In this document: positions 32,428 through 43,162 of the stretch, piece by piece
Position numbering within the stretch: the stretch's first letter is position 1
Layout: each line of letters opens with the position of its first letter
The notes under the pieces: generated by a model
Seen by the model: only the letters and a program-made list of their open reading frames with translations
The model's database searches: none
What the model was told of the DNA's origin: nothing
NCBI RefSeq assembly: GCF_013375935.1
Contig: NZ_CP056117.1
Coordinates: forward strand, 2,418,001 to 2,482,000
Length of the DNA stretch: 64,000 bases
Reading direction: 5' to 3'
DNA from: Enterobacter cloacae
Lineage (GTDB): Bacteria; Pseudomonadota; Gammaproteobacteria; Enterobacterales; Enterobacteriaceae
Program-made: the position numbers and the translations under genes

Positions 32428-34404
32428 ATGAATCGTTTTATTATCGCCAGCGGTGAGCAGTGCATCGGTTGCCGCGCCTGCGAAGTCGCCTGCGTGATGG
32501 CGCACAATGGTGAACAGCACGTGCTGAGCGAGCGTCATTTTCATCCCCGCATTACGGTCCTGACGTCTGGCTCCCGAAAAAGCCCCGTCACCTGCCACCA
32601 CTGTGAAAACGCACCCTGCGCGCAAAGCTGCCCGAACGGGGCCATCGCTAAACAGGGCGACAGCGTACAGGTCAATCAACAAAAATGCATTGGCTGTAAG
32701 GCCTGCGTGGTGGCCTGCCCCTTCGGCACCATGGAGATAATAGTTACCCCGCTGGATAACGGCAGCGTGAAGGCCTCGGCGCACAAGTGCGACCTCTGTC
32801 AGGGAAGGCCACAGGGCCCGGCCTGCGTTGAAAACTGCCCCGCTAACGTGCTCACGCTCGCCACTCCCGCCGTGCTGGATAACCTGGCGAAGCAGCGCCG
32901 CCAGCGCAGCGCAGGGCTTGAAGCGCAGCCGTGGCACAGCGAGGCGGTACAGGCGGTACGTCCGCAAAGCAAACTGCAGCAGATGCAACACACCCCGGCG
33001 CGCGGTGAGCCGGATAAGCTCAGCCCCGAAGCGCGCGCCTGCCATTTTAACGAGATCTACCAGCCGTTTCGGCCGGAACAGGCGCAGCGCGAAGCGTCCC
33101 GGTGCCTGAAATGCGGCGAGCACAGCATCTGCGAATGGACCTGCCCGCTGCATAACCACATCCCGCAGTGGATCGAACGGATTGGGGCGGGTGATATCGC
33201 CGGGGCGGCCGAGCTTTCTCACCAGACCAACTGTTTACCGGAAATTACCGGCCGCGTCTGCCCGCAGGATCGATTATGTGAAGGCGCCTGCACCCTGCGT
33301 GACGCGTCTGGTGCCGTAACCATCGGTAATATCGAACGGTATATCTCGGATCGGGCGCTGGCGATGGGCTGGACGCCGGACCTCAGCAACGTCGTGCCGG
33401 TCGATAAGCGTGTCGCCATCATCGGCGCCGGTCCGGCAGGGCTGGCCTGCGCCGACGCGCTGGTGCGCAGCGGCGTGAGCGTGACGGTTTACGATCGTCA
33501 TCCGGAAATCGGCGGGCTGCTGACCTTTGGCATTCCTTCCTTCAAGCTGGATAAATCGCTGCTGGCGCGGCGCAGGGAGATCTTCAGCGCGATGGGCATC
33601 CGCTTCGAGCTGAACTGCGAGGTGGGTAAAGACGTGTCGATGGACCGGCTGCGGAGCGACTACGACGCCATTTTTATCGGCGTTGGAACCTATCGCTCCA
33701 TGAAAGCGGGTATTCCCAATGAGGACGCGCCGGGGGTCTATGACGCGCTGCCGTTTTTAGTGGCAAACACGCGGAACGTCATGGGGCTTGAGCCCTCCGC
33801 GGACGAGCCGTTTATCGACACGCGGGGGTTGAACGTGGTGGTGCTCGGCGGGGGCGATACGGCGATGGACTGCGTGCGCACCGCGCTGCGCCACGGTGCG
33901 GCAAAAGTGACCTGCGCCTACCGGCGGGACGAGGCCAACATGCCGGGCTCAAAAAAAGAGGTCAAAAACGCGAAAGAAGAGGGCGCGGCGTTTGAGTTTA
34001 ACGTCCAGCCGGTTGAGCTAACGCTGGATGAGGACGGGAAGGTCAACGGCGTCAGGATGCTGCGCACCGTGCTGGGCGAGCCGGATGCGCAGGGGCGTCG
34101 GCGCCCTGTCCCGGTGGCGGGCAGCGAGTTTGTGATGCCTGCTGATGCGGCGATCATGGCGTTTGGGTTTAATCCGCACGCCATGCCGTGGCTGCAGGCG
34201 CAGGGGGTCGACACCGACGACTGGGGCCGCATCAGGGCCTCCGTGGAGAGCCGCTATCGCTACCAGACCTCGAATCCGCAGATTTTTGCCGGCGGGGATG
34301 CGGTACGCGGTGCGGATCTGGTGGTCACCGCCATGGCGGAAGGGTGCCATGCCGCGCAGGGGATCGTGGAGTGGCTCGGCGTGCAGCCGCGCAGGATGCA
34401 TTAA
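32428..34404 (+). CDS. aegA: Iron-sulfur flavoprotein AegA (GltD-like oxidoreductase)
   Basis: AegA is a fusion of a ferredoxin-type domain with a glutamate-synthase small-subunit-like oxidoreductase. It is implicated in anaerobic electron transfer, and E. coli work links it to urate breakdown. The 658 residues hold four cysteine clusters in the first 150: Cys12/15/18/22, Cys56/59/64/68, CIGCKACVVAC and CDLCQ...CVENC. A GltD module with FAD loop GAGPAG and NADPH loop GGGDTAMD follows. The ATG at 32428 gives the family start MNRFI with AGG 8 bp upstream; an in-frame ATG at 32350 was rejected. Divergence from narQ suggests nitrate/anaerobic control. Confidence 0.95.
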   Translation: MNRFIIASGEQCIGCRACEVACVMAHNGEQHVLSERHFHPRITVLTSGSRKSPVTCHHCENAPCAQSCPNGAIAKQGDSVQVNQQKCIGCKACVVACPFGTMEIIVTPLDNGSVKASAHKCDLCQGRPQGPACVENCPANVLTLATPAVLDNLAKQRRQRSAGLEAQPWHSEAVQAVRPQSKLQQMQHTPARGEPDKLSPEARACHFNEIYQPFRPEQAQREASRCLKCGEHSICEWTCPLHNHIPQWIERIGAGDIAGAAELSHQTNCLPEITGRVCPQDRLCEGACTLRDASGAVTIGNIERYISDRALAMGWTPDLSNVVPVDKRVAIIGAGPAGLACADALVRSGVSVTVYDRHPEIGGLLTFGIPSFKLDKSLLARRREIFSAMGIRFELNCEVGKDVSMDRLRSDYDAIFIGVGTYRSMKAGIPNEDAPGVYDALPFLVANTRNVMGLEPSADEPFIDTRGLNVVVLGGGDTAMDCVRTALRHGAAKVTCAYRRDEANMPGSKKEVKNAKEEGAAFEFNVQPVELTLDEDGKVNGVRMLRTVLGEPDAQGRRRPVPVAGSEFVMPADAAIMAFGFNPHAMPWLQAQGVDTDDWGRIRASVESRYRYQTSNPQIFAGGDAVRGADLVVTAMAEGCHAAQGIVEWLGVQPRRMH

Positions 34405-34471
34405 CGCTCGCGGGCGACAAAGCGGGCTTCACGGCGTAATATAAGCAGACTCATTTTGCCGTGGAGCCCGT

Positions 34472-35062
34472 ATGTCCCTGAACATCACCGTTATTAAAGA
34501 CAAAATCCTTTCCGAAAATTACTTTGTCCTGCGTAACATCACTTACGATTTAACCCGTAAGAACGGAGACGTCATTCGCCACAGGCGCGAGGTCTACGAT
34601 CGGGGCAATGGCGCAACCATTCTGCTGTATAACCGTGAAAAGCAAAGCGTGGTGCTGATCCGCCAGTTTCGGGTGGCGACATGGGTCAATGGCAATGCGG
34701 ACGGTCGCCTGATCGAAACCTGCGCGGGTCTGCTTGACGACGATGAGCCGGAAGTGTGCATCCGCAAAGAGGCTATCGAGGAGACGGGGTTTGAGGTGGG
34801 CGCGGTGCAAAAGGTCTTCGAGCTTTTCATGTCCCCTGGCGGGGTAACCGAGCTGGTTCACTTCTTCATTGCGGAATACACCGACGCCCAGCGCATTCAC
34901 CGGGGCGGCGGCGTGGAGGACGAAGATATCGAAGTGCTGGAACTGCCCTTCAGTCAGGCCGTCGCGATGATGAAAAGCGGCGAGATCCGCGACGGTAAGG
35001 CGGTGATCCTGTTGCAGTACCTGCAAACCAGCGGGCTGATGAACGTCGCGCAGGCGTCGTGA
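34472..35062 (+). CDS. nudK: GDP-mannose pyrophosphatase NudK
   Basis: NudK is a Nudix hydrolase that cleaves GDP-mannose and related sugar nucleotides to GMP and sugar phosphate. The 196 residues (E. coli 191) include the Nudix box at 86-107, from GLLDDDEPE to REAIEETG-type [11 protein letters not shown], which binds magnesium. A dimer interface [13 protein letters not shown] lies upstream. It follows aegA by 67 bp on the same strand. Confidence 0.95.
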   Translation: MSLNITVIKDKILSENYFVLRNITYDLTRKNGDVIRHRREVYDRGNGATILLYNREKQSVVLIRQFRVATWVNGNADGRLIETCAGLLDDDEPEVCIRKEAIEETGFEVGAVQKVFELFMSPGGVTELVHFFIAEYTDAQRIHRGGGVEDEDIEVLELPFSQAVAMMKSGEIRDGKAVILLQYLQTSGLMNVAQAS

Positions 35063-35171
35063 GAAGTTGTATTTCAGATAAATCTATCCGATAAATCCGA
35101 TTGAGCCAGCCCGCCCGGGGCACGAAGATACGCCCCAGATTGACCTTTTCGCTTCCGGGGCTGTGCCATTC

Positions 35172-36215
35172 ATGCGCTACTGCGTTTTACTTCTCTTCGT
35201 TTTTTGTGGGCTACCCGCGCCGCTGGCGTGGGCTGCGCCCGCGCAGCAGTCCTTCTCGGACTGGCAGGTTACCTGCAACAACCAGAATTTTTGCGTAGCG
35301 CGGAATACCGGCGAGCATCGCGGCCTGGTCATGACCCTGAGCCGCAGCGCCGGAGCAAAAACGGACGCCAGCCTGCGCATCGATCTCGGCGGGCTTTCGG
35401 CCCCTCCGGTGAAAGAGCCAGACGTCGCCCCGCGCCTGCTGCTCGACAATGCCCCGCTAAAACTCAATTCGCAGCGCTGGCTGCTAACCCCCTGGCACCT
35501 TAAAACTGACGATACGGGCACCATCACCACGTTTCTGAAAACCATTCAGGAAGGGCAGGCGATAACCCTGCGCGGGGGGAAGCAGACGATCTCTCTGGTC
35601 GGGCTGAAGGCGGCGCTGCTGTTTATCGACGCCCAGCAGAAGCGCGTCGGCAGCGAAACGGCATGGATCAGGAAAGGGGATAGCCCGCCGCTGAGCGTGC
35701 CGCCCGCGCCGCCTTTAAAAAAGGTGGCCGTGGTGAACCCGACGCCAACGCCGCTGACGCATAGCGAACTGAACGATCTGCTGGATTACGGTGCCTGGCG
35801 GATGAACCGCAGCCAGTGCTCCCTCGATCCGAACCGGCGCGAAGTGCGCGTCACCGCGCTAACCGATGATAAAGCGCTGATGATCATCAGCTGCGAAGCG
35901 GGGGCGTACAATACCGTCGACCTGGCGTGGCTGGTGTCGCGTAAAAAACCGTTTTCGGCCAGAAGCGTCAGGCTGCGTCTGCCGTTTACCCCGTCCAGCC
36001 AGACCAGTGACATGGAGCTGATGAATGCCAGCTTCGATGAAAAAACGCGCGAGCTGACGACGCTGGCGCTGGGGCGAGGGATTGGCGACTGCGGGATCCA
36101 GACCCGCTGGCGCTTTAACGGCCAGCGCTTCCGCCTGGTGCGCTATGCCGAAGAGCCAAGCTGCGATAACTGGAATGGGCCAGACGCCTGGCCCACGCTG
36201 TGGATCACGCGGTAG
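35172..36215 (+). CDS. ypfG: Secreted DUF1176 protein YpfG
   Basis: A periplasmic protein of unknown function in the DUF1176 family. From the ATG at 35172 it has 347 residues, the E. coli length. A signal peptide (MRYCVLLLFVF to about residue 21, cleavage near AWA-AP) leads into a mature domain with paired cysteines (CNNQNFC near 36-42) and a conserved C-terminal DCGIQTRWRF segment. A GTG at 35163 is possible but lies too near the GGGG ribosome site. It is convergent with tktB across a REP hairpin. Confidence 0.88.
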   Translation: MRYCVLLLFVFCGLPAPLAWAAPAQQSFSDWQVTCNNQNFCVARNTGEHRGLVMTLSRSAGAKTDASLRIDLGGLSAPPVKEPDVAPRLLLDNAPLKLNSQRWLLTPWHLKTDDTGTITTFLKTIQEGQAITLRGGKQTISLVGLKAALLFIDAQQKRVGSETAWIRKGDSPPLSVPPAPPLKKVAVVNPTPTPLTHSELNDLLDYGAWRMNRSQCSLDPNRREVRVTALTDDKALMIISCEAGAYNTVDLAWLVSRKKPFSARSVRLRLPFTPSSQTSDMELMNASFDEKTRELTTLALGRGIGDCGIQTRWRFNGQRFRLVRYAEEPSCDNWNGPDAWPTLWITR

Positions 36216-36244
36216 TGCCCGGCAAGCGTAGCACCACCGGGCAC
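36215..36244. repeat. REP hairpin between ypfG and tktB
   Basis: GTGCCCGG (36215-36222) pairs with CCGGGCAC (36237-36244), enclosing CAAGCGTAGCACCA, a typical REP core. It lies between two convergent genes. Confidence 0.75.
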
Positions 36245-36254
36245 GCAGAGCGCA

Positions 36255-38243
36255 CTACATCACGCTCAAGGCCTTCTCTACCACGTTCTCAACGGTAAAG
36301 CCGAAGTACGGGAACAGCTTGTCGGCAGGGGCGGATTCACCGTAGCCCCGCATACCGACAATCGCCCCCTTCAGCCCGACGTATTTGTACCAGTAGTCGG
36401 CGATGCCCGCCTCGACAGCCACGCGTGCCGCGACGTTGGAAGGGAGCACCGATTCCCGGTACGCCTCATCCTGCGCGTCGAAGATATCCGTGGAAGGCAG
36501 GGATACCACCCGCACCGCGTGTCCTTCGGCGGTCAGCTTCTCCGCCGCTTTCACCGTGATTTCCACCTCGGAGCCGGTGGCAATCAGGATCACGTCCGGC
36601 TTGCCGCCGCTGTCCTTGAGGATGTAGCCGCCGCGGGCGATATTTTTCACCTGCTCCGGCGTGCGCTCGATCTGCGCCAGGTTCTGGCGCGACAGGATCA
36701 GCGCCGTTGGCCCGTTATGGCGCTCAACGGCCAGCTTCCAGCCCACCGCCGCTTCAACCTGATCGCACGGGCGCCAGGTGCTGAAGTTCGGCGTTAAGCG
36801 CAGGCTAGCCAGCTGTTCCACTGCCTGGTGGGTAGGGCCATCTTCCCCCAGCCCGATGGAGTCGTGGGTGTACACCATGATCTGCCTTGCCTTCATCAGC
36901 GCCGCCATACGTGCCGCGTTACGGGCATATTCGACAAACATCAGGAAGGTGGCGGTGTACGGCACGAAGCCACCGTGATGGGCGATGCCGTTGGCAATCG
37001 CGGTCATTCCGAACTCGCGCACGCCGTAGTGGATGTAGTTCCCGGCGATATCTTCCTTCAGCGATTTCGAGCCGGACCAGATGGTCAGGTTGCTTGGCGC
37101 CAGATCCGCCGAGCCGCCGAGCAGCTCAGGCAGGATCGGGCCAATGGCGTTCAGGGTGTTTTGCGAGGCCTTACGGGTGGCGATTTTCGCCGGACTGGAC
37201 TGCAGGTTTTCAATCAGCGCCTGGGTTTTCTCTTCCCAGTCCTCCGGCAGGCCGCCGCTCATGCGGCGGGTAAACTCGGCCGCCAGCTCAGGATACGCTT
37301 TTTTGTAGGCGGCAAACTTTTCGTTCCAGGACTGCTGCGCTTTTTCACCGGCTTCGCGGGCATCCCAGGCCCTGTAGATCTCTTTTGGGATCTCAAATGC
37401 CGGGTGTTTCCAGCCCAGCTTCTGACGAGTCAGCGCCACTTCCTCTTCACCCAGCGCCGCGCCGTGCGCCTCTTCCTTGCCCGCTTTGTTCGGCGAGCCG
37501 AAGCCGATGGTGGTGCGGCAGATAATCAGGGACGGTTTGTCCGTCACGCTCTGCGCTTCCTGAATCGCTTTTTTCACCGCTTCCGGGTCGTGGCCGTCGA
37601 TCTCATGCACCACGTGCCAGTGGTAGGCCTCAAAGCGCTTCGCCGTGTCGTCGGTAAACCAGCCCTCGGTTTCGCCGTCAATGGAGATGCCGTTGTGGTC
37701 GTAGAAGCCAATCAGCTTGCCCAGCCCCAGCGTGCCCGCGAGAGAGCAGACCTCGTGGGAGATCCCCTCCATCAGACAGCCGTCGCCCATAAAGACATAC
37801 GTGTAGTGATCGACAATGTCGTGGTCCGGCTGGTTAAACTGCGCGGCCAGCGTGCGTTCGGCAATCGCCAGCCCGACGGCATTCGCCAGCCCCTGGCCCT
37901 GCGGCCCGGTGGTGGTTTCTACGCCCGGCGTATAGCCGATCTCCGGGTGGCCTGGCGTTTTGGAGTGCAGCTGGCGGAAGTTTTTTAGCTCCTCAAGCGG
38001 CAGATCGTAGCCGGACAGGTGCAGCAGGCTGTAGAGCAGCATCGAGGCGTGGCCGTTGGAGAGAATAAAACGGTCGCGGTCGTACCAGGTAGGATCGGTT
38101 GGGTTGTGCTTCAGGAAATCGTTCCACAGCACTTCGGCGATATCGGCCATACCCATGGGGGCGCCAGGGTGGCCGGAATTGGCTTTTTGTACGGCATCCA
38201 TGCTCAGGGCGCGAATGGCGTTGGCGAGCTCTTTACGGGACAT
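36255..38243 (-). CDS. tktB: Transketolase 2 TktB
   Basis: Transketolase moves two-carbon units between sugar phosphates in the non-oxidative pentose phosphate pathway, using thiamine diphosphate. The 662 residues include [10 protein letters not shown] with a phosphate-binding His25 and the thiamine-diphosphate motif GDGCLMEG to FYDHN. The second-domain glutamate is in [15 protein letters not shown] and the histidine in [15 protein letters not shown]. It is named tktB rather than tktA because it lies 19 bp after talA, the stationary-phase pair in E. coli. Confidence 0.96.
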   Translation of the reverse strand: MSRKELANAIRALSMDAVQKANSGHPGAPMGMADIAEVLWNDFLKHNPTDPTWYDRDRFILSNGHASMLLYSLLHLSGYDLPLEELKNFRQLHSKTPGHPEIGYTPGVETTTGPQGQGLANAVGLAIAERTLAAQFNQPDHDIVDHYTYVFMGDGCLMEGISHEVCSLAGTLGLGKLIGFYDHNGISIDGETEGWFTDDTAKRFEAYHWHVVHEIDGHDPEAVKKAIQEAQSVTDKPSLIICRTTIGFGSPNKAGKEEAHGAALGEEEVALTRQKLGWKHPAFEIPKEIYRAWDAREAGEKAQQSWNEKFAAYKKAYPELAAEFTRRMSGGLPEDWEEKTQALIENLQSSPAKIATRKASQNTLNAIGPILPELLGGSADLAPSNLTIWSGSKSLKEDIAGNYIHYGVREFGMTAIANGIAHHGGFVPYTATFLMFVEYARNAARMAALMKARQIMVYTHDSIGLGEDGPTHQAVEQLASLRLTPNFSTWRPCDQVEAAVGWKLAVERHNGPTALILSRQNLAQIERTPEQVKNIARGGYILKDSGGKPDVILIATGSEVEITVKAAEKLTAEGHAVRVVSLPSTDIFDAQDEAYRESVLPSNVAARVAVEAGIADYWYKYVGLKGAIVGMRGYGESAPADKLFPYFGFTVENVVEKALSVM

Positions 38244-38262
38244 AGTTCACTCCGTGGCAAGG

Positions 38263-39213
38263 TTAAAGTTTGGCAGCAAGAAGATCTTCAAGTTTGCGCT
38301 GGTCGACGGCGAACTGGCGGATGCCGTCCGCCAGTTTTTCCACGGCCATCGGGTCCTGATTGTGCTCCCAGCGGAATTCCGCTTCGGTCATGGCTTTCGG
38401 TTTCGGCAGTACGGTAGAGGTCGGCACCAGCTTGCGGATCACCGTCTCTTCGCTCTCCTGAAGCTTTTTCAGCAGATCCGGGGAGATGGTCAGGCGGTCG
38501 CAGCCCGCGAGCGCCAGGATCTGCTCGGTGCGGCGGAAGCTGGCCCCCATGACGATGGTCTCGTAGCGGTGCTGCTTGTAATAATCGTAAATATTACGTA
38601 CCGACTTCACGCCAGGGTCTTCCTCCACCACGTACGGATCCATCGGCTGTTTCGCCTGATACCAGTCGTAAATACGCCCGACGAAGGGGGAGATCAGGAA
38701 CACGCCCGCTTCGGCACAGGCGCGCGCCTGCGCAAAGGAGAACAGCAGCGTCAGGTTGCAGTGGGTCCCCTCTTTTTCCAGCACTTCCGCCGCGCGGATG
38801 CCTTCCCAGGTGGAGGCGAGCTTAATCAGAATGCGCGATTTGTCGATCCCCTGCTCCTGGTAAAGCTCCACTATGCGGCGGGCTTTGTTAATGCTTTTTT
38901 CCCGATCGAACGACAGGCGGGCGTCCACCTCGGTGGAGACGCGCCCCGGTATGCTTTTCAGAATTTCCGCACCGATGTTAACCGCCAGCTTGTCGCTGGC
39001 TTCGGCGACCTGCTGCTCCTGGGTCTTCCCGCGCTGTTTGCCGTAGGCAAGGGCGTCGTCAATCAGGTGGCTAAAGTGCGCCAGCCCGGCCGCCTTGAGC
39101 AGCAGAGAAGGGTTGGTGGTCGCGTCTTCCGGCTGGTAGTGACGAATCGACTCAATGTCGCCGCTGTCCGCAACCACGGTGGTAAATTGTTTGATGCCGT
39201 CTAGCTGGTTCAT
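38263..39213 (-). CDS. talA: Transaldolase A TalA
   Basis: Transaldolase transfers a dihydroxyacetone unit between sedoheptulose 7-phosphate and glyceraldehyde 3-phosphate. The 316 residues match E. coli TalA in length. Lys131, the Schiff-base residue, is in [11 protein letters not shown], and the family signature DATTNPSLL is at residues 30-38. It heads the talA-tktB pair. A 286-bp region separates it from divergent maeB. Confidence 0.96.
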   Translation of the reverse strand: MNQLDGIKQFTTVVADSGDIESIRHYQPEDATTNPSLLLKAAGLAHFSHLIDDALAYGKQRGKTQEQQVAEASDKLAVNIGAEILKSIPGRVSTEVDARLSFDREKSINKARRIVELYQEQGIDKSRILIKLASTWEGIRAAEVLEKEGTHCNLTLLFSFAQARACAEAGVFLISPFVGRIYDWYQAKQPMDPYVVEEDPGVKSVRNIYDYYKQHRYETIVMGASFRRTEQILALAGCDRLTISPDLLKKLQESEETVIRKLVPTSTVLPKPKAMTEAEFRWEHNQDPMAVEKLADGIRQFAVDQRKLEDLLAAKL

Positions 39214-39499
39214 AATTACTCCTTGGAAATAAAAGAGTTAGTCGAGTGCGTTAGTTCACACTTCTGAGAAAATCATGATGGACTTAACAAAAAAGCATAG
39301 CAGACGGGGGAGGCATTGCTCCCTGAGACGGGTAACATGGTTGCTATAAGTTGATAACAATTTTTATTCTGCAATGGTGAGAGTTTGGCAGCCTTCAAAG
39401 TTTGCGGGCCTGCCTGCGGCGATACTATGCGGCACACCAGGGTGTGCATAGGAACGTCAACATCACCCTTTTTGACCGAAACGTGAAAGGAATAACAAG

Positions 39500-41779
39500 A
39501 TGGACGATCAGTTAAAACAAAGTGCTCTCGATTTTCACGAGTTTCCTGTTCCGGGTAAAATCCAGGTTTCCCCCACCAAGCCGCTGGCAACCCAGCGCGA
39601 CCTGGCGCTGGCCTACTCGCCGGGCGTGGCGGCCCCGTGCCTTGAAATCGAAAAAGATCCGCTGGCGGCCTACAAATACACCGCGCGCGGCAACCTGGTT
39701 GCGGTGATATCTAACGGCACGGCGGTGCTCGGGCTGGGGAACATCGGCGCGCTGGCCGGTAAGCCGGTAATGGAAGGCAAGGGCGTTCTGTTTAAGAAAT
39801 TCGCCGGTATCGACGTGTTCGATATCGAGGTGGACGAACTGGATCCCGATAAATTCATCAACGTGGTGGCGGCGCTGGAGCCGACCTTCGGCGGCATCAA
39901 CCTGGAAGACATCAAAGCGCCGGAATGTTTCTATATCGAGCAGAAGCTGCGCGAGCGTATGAACATTCCCGTGTTCCATGACGACCAGCACGGCACCGCA
40001 ATTATCAGCACCGCCGCCATTCTGAACGGCCTGCGCGTGGTGGAGAAAAATCTTTCCGACGTGCGCATGGTGGTGTCCGGCGCGGGGGCAGCGGCGATTG
40101 CCTGTATGAACCTGCTGGTGGCGCTGGGAATGCAGAAGCACAACATCGTGGTCTGCGACTCCAAGGGCGTGATCTACAAAGACCGCGAGCCGAACATGGC
40201 GGAAACCAAAGCGGCCTACGCGGTGGAAGATGACGGCAAGCGCACGCTCGAGGATGTGATTGACGGTGCGGATATCTTCCTGGGCTGCTCTGGTCCGAAG
40301 GTGCTGACCCAGGAGATGGTGCAGAAGATGGCGCGCGCGCCAATGATCCTGGCGCTGGCGAACCCCGAGCCTGAAATTTTGCCGCCGCTGGCGAAAGCGG
40401 TGCGTGAGGACGCCATCATCTGTACCGGCCGTTCTGACTACCCGAACCAGGTCAACAACGTGCTCTGCTTCCCGTTCATCTTCCGCGGCGCGCTGGACGT
40501 CGGCGCAACGGCAATCAACGAGGAGATGAAGCTCGCCGCCGTTCACGCCATCGCGGAGCTGGCGCACGCCGAGCAGAGCGAAGTGGTGGCCTCCGCCTAC
40601 GGCGACCAGGATCTGAGCTTCGGCCCGGACTACATCATTCCAAAACCGTTTGACCCGCGTCTGATCGTGAAGATCGCGCCTGCGGTGGCTAAAGCGGCGA
40701 TGGATTCCGGCGTGGCGACGCGCCCGATTGAAGACTTCGATGCCTATGTCGATAAGCTCACCGAGTTTGTCTACAAAACCAACCTGTTTATGAAGCCGAT
40801 CTTCTCCCAGGCACGTGCCGACGCGAAGCGCGTGGTGCTGGCGGAAGGGGAAGAGGCGCGCGTGCTCCATGCCACGCAGGAGCTGATCACCTTAGGGCTG
40901 GCGAAACCGATCCTGATCGGTCGCCCGAGCGTGATCGAGATGCGCATTCAGAAGCTGGGCCTGCAAATTAAGCCGGGCGTGGATTTTGAGATCGTTAATA
41001 ACGAATCCGATCCGCGCTTCAAGGAGTACTGGAACGAATACTATGCGATCATGAAGCGTCGCGGCATCACCCAGGAGCAGGCGCAGCGTGCGGTGATCAG
41101 CAACACCACGGTGATCGGCGCGATTATGGTTCATCGCGGTGAGGCGGATGCGCTGATCTGCGGCACCATCGGTGAGTACCACGAACACTTCAGCGTGGTG
41201 CAGGAGATCTTCGGCTACCGCGAGGGCGTCCATACGGCCGGGGCGATGAACGCGCTGCTGCTGCCGAGCGGTAACACCTTTATCGCCGATACCTACGTCA
41301 ACGACGATCCTACTCCGGACGAGCTGGCGGAAATCACCGTGATGGCGGCAGAAACCGTGCGTCGCTTCGGGATTGAGCCGAAAGTGGCGCTGCTGTCGCA
41401 CTCTAACTTTGGGTCATCTAAGTCCGCGGCGGCCTGCAAAATGCGCCAGACGCTGGAGCTGGTGCGCGAGCGCGCGCCGGAGCTGATGATCGACGGCGAG
41501 ATGCACGGCGACGCCGCGCTGGTGGAGAGTATTCGTAATGAACGCATGCCTGACAGCCCGCTGAAAGGCTCGGCGAACGTACTGATTATGCCGAACGTGG
41601 AGGCGGCGCGTATCAGCTATAACCTGCTGCGCGTCTCAAGCTCTGAAGGGGTGACCGTTGGACCTGTGCTGATGGGCGTGTCGAAGCCCGTCCATGTATT
41701 AACGCCGATTGCATCCGTGCGCCGCATCGTGAACATGGTGGCGCTGGCGGTGGTTGAGGCGCAGACGCAGCCGCTGTGA
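39500..41779 (+). CDS. maeB: NADP-dependent malic enzyme MaeB
   Basis: MaeB decarboxylates malate to pyruvate with NADP, supplying reducing power and linking the TCA cycle to gluconeogenesis. The 759 residues show the two-part architecture of this class. The malic enzyme module (1 to about 430) has [10 protein letters not shown] and [11 protein letters not shown] as metal and dinucleotide sites. A phosphotransacetylase-like module (about 430-759), with a regulatory acetyl-CoA role, ends in [20 protein letters not shown] precedes the ATG. A palindromic repeat begins 13 bp after the stop. Confidence 0.97.
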   Translation: MDDQLKQSALDFHEFPVPGKIQVSPTKPLATQRDLALAYSPGVAAPCLEIEKDPLAAYKYTARGNLVAVISNGTAVLGLGNIGALAGKPVMEGKGVLFKKFAGIDVFDIEVDELDPDKFINVVAALEPTFGGINLEDIKAPECFYIEQKLRERMNIPVFHDDQHGTAIISTAAILNGLRVVEKNLSDVRMVVSGAGAAAIACMNLLVALGMQKHNIVVCDSKGVIYKDREPNMAETKAAYAVEDDGKRTLEDVIDGADIFLGCSGPKVLTQEMVQKMARAPMILALANPEPEILPPLAKAVREDAIICTGRSDYPNQVNNVLCFPFIFRGALDVGATAINEEMKLAAVHAIAELAHAEQSEVVASAYGDQDLSFGPDYIIPKPFDPRLIVKIAPAVAKAAMDSGVATRPIEDFDAYVDKLTEFVYKTNLFMKPIFSQARADAKRVVLAEGEEARVLHATQELITLGLAKPILIGRPSVIEMRIQKLGLQIKPGVDFEIVNNESDPRFKEYWNEYYAIMKRRGITQEQAQRAVISNTTVIGAIMVHRGEADALICGTIGEYHEHFSVVQEIFGYREGVHTAGAMNALLLPSGNTFIADTYVNDDPTPDELAEITVMAAETVRRFGIEPKVALLSHSNFGSSKSAAACKMRQTLELVRERAPELMIDGEMHGDAALVESIRNERMPDSPLKGSANVLIMPNVEAARISYNLLRVSSSEGVTVGPVLMGVSKPVHVLTPIASVRRIVNMVALAVVEAQTQPL

Positions 41780-41792
41780 TTTATTGACCTCG

Positions 41793-41853
41793 CCCCTCAC
41801 CCTAACCCTCTCCCCTATGGGGAGAGGGGATTTATACTCCCTCTCCCTTTGGG
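41793..41853. repeat. Composite palindromic repeat, left part, split by the insertion sequence
   Basis: It has the same parts as the copy at 24966-25049: outer arm CCCCTCACCC (41793-41802), hairpin CCCTCTCCCC-TAT-GGGGAGAGGG (41806-41828), then the first arm of a second hairpin CCCTCTCCC-TTT-GGG (41839-41853). The insertion sequence begins at the next base. Confidence 0.9.
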
Positions 41854-43138
41854 TGTACGGTCCGGGGACATAGTGAACACTTGTTCGGGGACATGGTAGA
41901 CACTTACAACTAAGGCATAAGAACCCGTTTATGGAGTCGCTTATGCCCTGGGATGCGAGAGATACCATGTCATTACGTACCGAGTTTGTTTTGTTCGCCT
42001 CGCAGGACGGGGCGAACATCCGTTCCCTCTGCCGTCACTTTGGCATTTCACCTGCGACCGGCTACAAGTGGCTTCGCCGCTGGGGAGAGGAAGGTGCCTC
42101 CGGCCTTCAGGACCGCCCGCGCATACCGCACCATTCCCCGAACCGCTCATCTGACGACATCACTGCCCTGCTGCGTATGGCCCATGGCCGCCATCAACGC
42201 TGGGGCGCACGCAAGATAAAGCGCTGGCTGGAAGACCAGGGGCACCATATGCCCGCCTTCAGCACCGTTCATAACCTGATGGCCCGTCACGGCCTGCTGC
42301 CGGGCACTTTACCGGGCATTCCCGCCACGGGGCGGTTCGAACATGACGCGCCGAACCGGCTCTGGCAGATGGATTTTAAGGGCCACTTTTCCTTTGGCGG
42401 GGGCCGCTGCCATCCGCTCACCCTGCTGGACGACCACTCCCGTTTTTCCCTGTGCCTGGCGCACTGTACCGATGAACGGCGCGAGACCGTGCAGCAGCAG
42501 CTGGTCAGCGTGTTTGAGCGTTACGGCCTGCCGGACCGGATGACGATGGATAACGGCTCACCGTGGGGAGACACCACCGGTACCTGGACGGCGCTGGAGC
42601 TGTGGCTGATGCGCCATGGTATCCGGGTGGGGCACTCCCGGCCGTATCATCCGCAGACGCAGGGCAAGCTGGAGCGTTTTCACCGCAGCCTGAAGACGGA
42701 GGTGCTGCAGGGGAAGTGGTTCGCGAACGAGGGCGAACTGCAGCGCGCCTTCGACCACTGGCGGACGGTCTATAACCTTGAACGCCCGCATGAGGCGCTG
42801 GATATGGCGGTACCGGGCTCGCGATATAAGCCGTCTGCACGGCAGTACAGCGGCAACACACCGCCCCCGGAATACGACGAGGGCGTGATGGTCAGGAAAG
42901 TGGATATCAGCGGAAAGCTGAGCGTGAAAGGGGTAAGTCTGAGCGCAGGCAAGGCGTTCAGGGGAGAACGGGTCGGGCTGAAGGAGATGCAGGAAGACGG
43001 CCGCTACGAGGTGTGGTGGTACAGCACGAAAGTGGGGGTGATCGACCTGAAGAAAAAGTCGATCACCATGGGTAAAGGATGTTAAAAAGTGTTCACCATG
43101 TCCCCGAACACCTGTCTACCATGTCCCCGGACCGTACA
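41854..43138 (+). mobile_element. IS481-family insertion sequence, 1285 bp
   Basis: The element begins TGTACGGTCCGGGGACAT and ends with its exact reverse complement, 18 bp of perfect terminal inverted repeat with the TGT...ACA ends of the IS481 family. Similarity resumes further in, where 16 bp (TGTTCGGGGACATGGT) recurs at the same distance from both ends, so CGGGGACAT is present twice per end. It carries one transposase gene. The target site TTGGG is duplicated at 41849-41853 and 43139-43143. Intact ends, duplication and gene indicate a recent insertion. Confidence 0.95.
41931..43085 (+). CDS. IS481-family transposase
   Basis: The 384-residue protein catalyses movement of the surrounding insertion sequence. 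An N-terminal helix-turn-helix (about 29-52, SLCRHFGISPATGYKWLRRW) is followed by the integrase-like core, with candidate catalytic residues Asp148 in WQMDFKG, Asp207 in TMDNGSPW and Glu248 in TQGKLERFHRSL. The C-terminal tail (LNYERPHEAL-type NLERPHEALD onward) is typical of the family. All catalytic motifs look intact. Another in-frame ATG at 41943 is an alternative start. Confidence 0.94.
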   Translation: MESLMPWDARDTMSLRTEFVLFASQDGANIRSLCRHFGISPATGYKWLRRWGEEGASGLQDRPRIPHHSPNRSSDDITALLRMAHGRHQRWGARKIKRWLEDQGHHMPAFSTVHNLMARHGLLPGTLPGIPATGRFEHDAPNRLWQMDFKGHFSFGGGRCHPLTLLDDHSRFSLCLAHCTDERRETVQQQLVSVFERYGLPDRMTMDNGSPWGDTTGTWTALELWLMRHGIRVGHSRPYHPQTQGKLERFHRSLKTEVLQGKWFANEGELQRAFDHWRTVYNLERPHEALDMAVPGSRYKPSARQYSGNTPPPEYDEGVMVRKVDISGKLSVKGVSLSAGKAFRGERVGLKEMQEDGRYEVWWYSTKVGVIDLKKKSITMGKGC

Positions 43139-43162
43139 TTGGGAGAGGGCAGGGGTGAGGGG
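43139..43162. repeat. Composite palindromic repeat, right part
   Basis: The target duplication TTGGG continues into GGGAGAGGG (43141-43149) and the outer arm GGGTGAGGGG (43153-43162). These complete the element whose left part ends at 41853. Confidence 0.9.

Noticed and set aside
36828..37988. A 386-codon open frame antisense to tktB
   Set aside because: It is a shadow of the transketolase gene; composition is Arg/Gly/Val-rich and no motif is recognisable.
39512..40870. A 452-codon open frame antisense to maeB
   Set aside because: Same reason: it is fully embedded in the malic enzyme module and shows no independent start signal.
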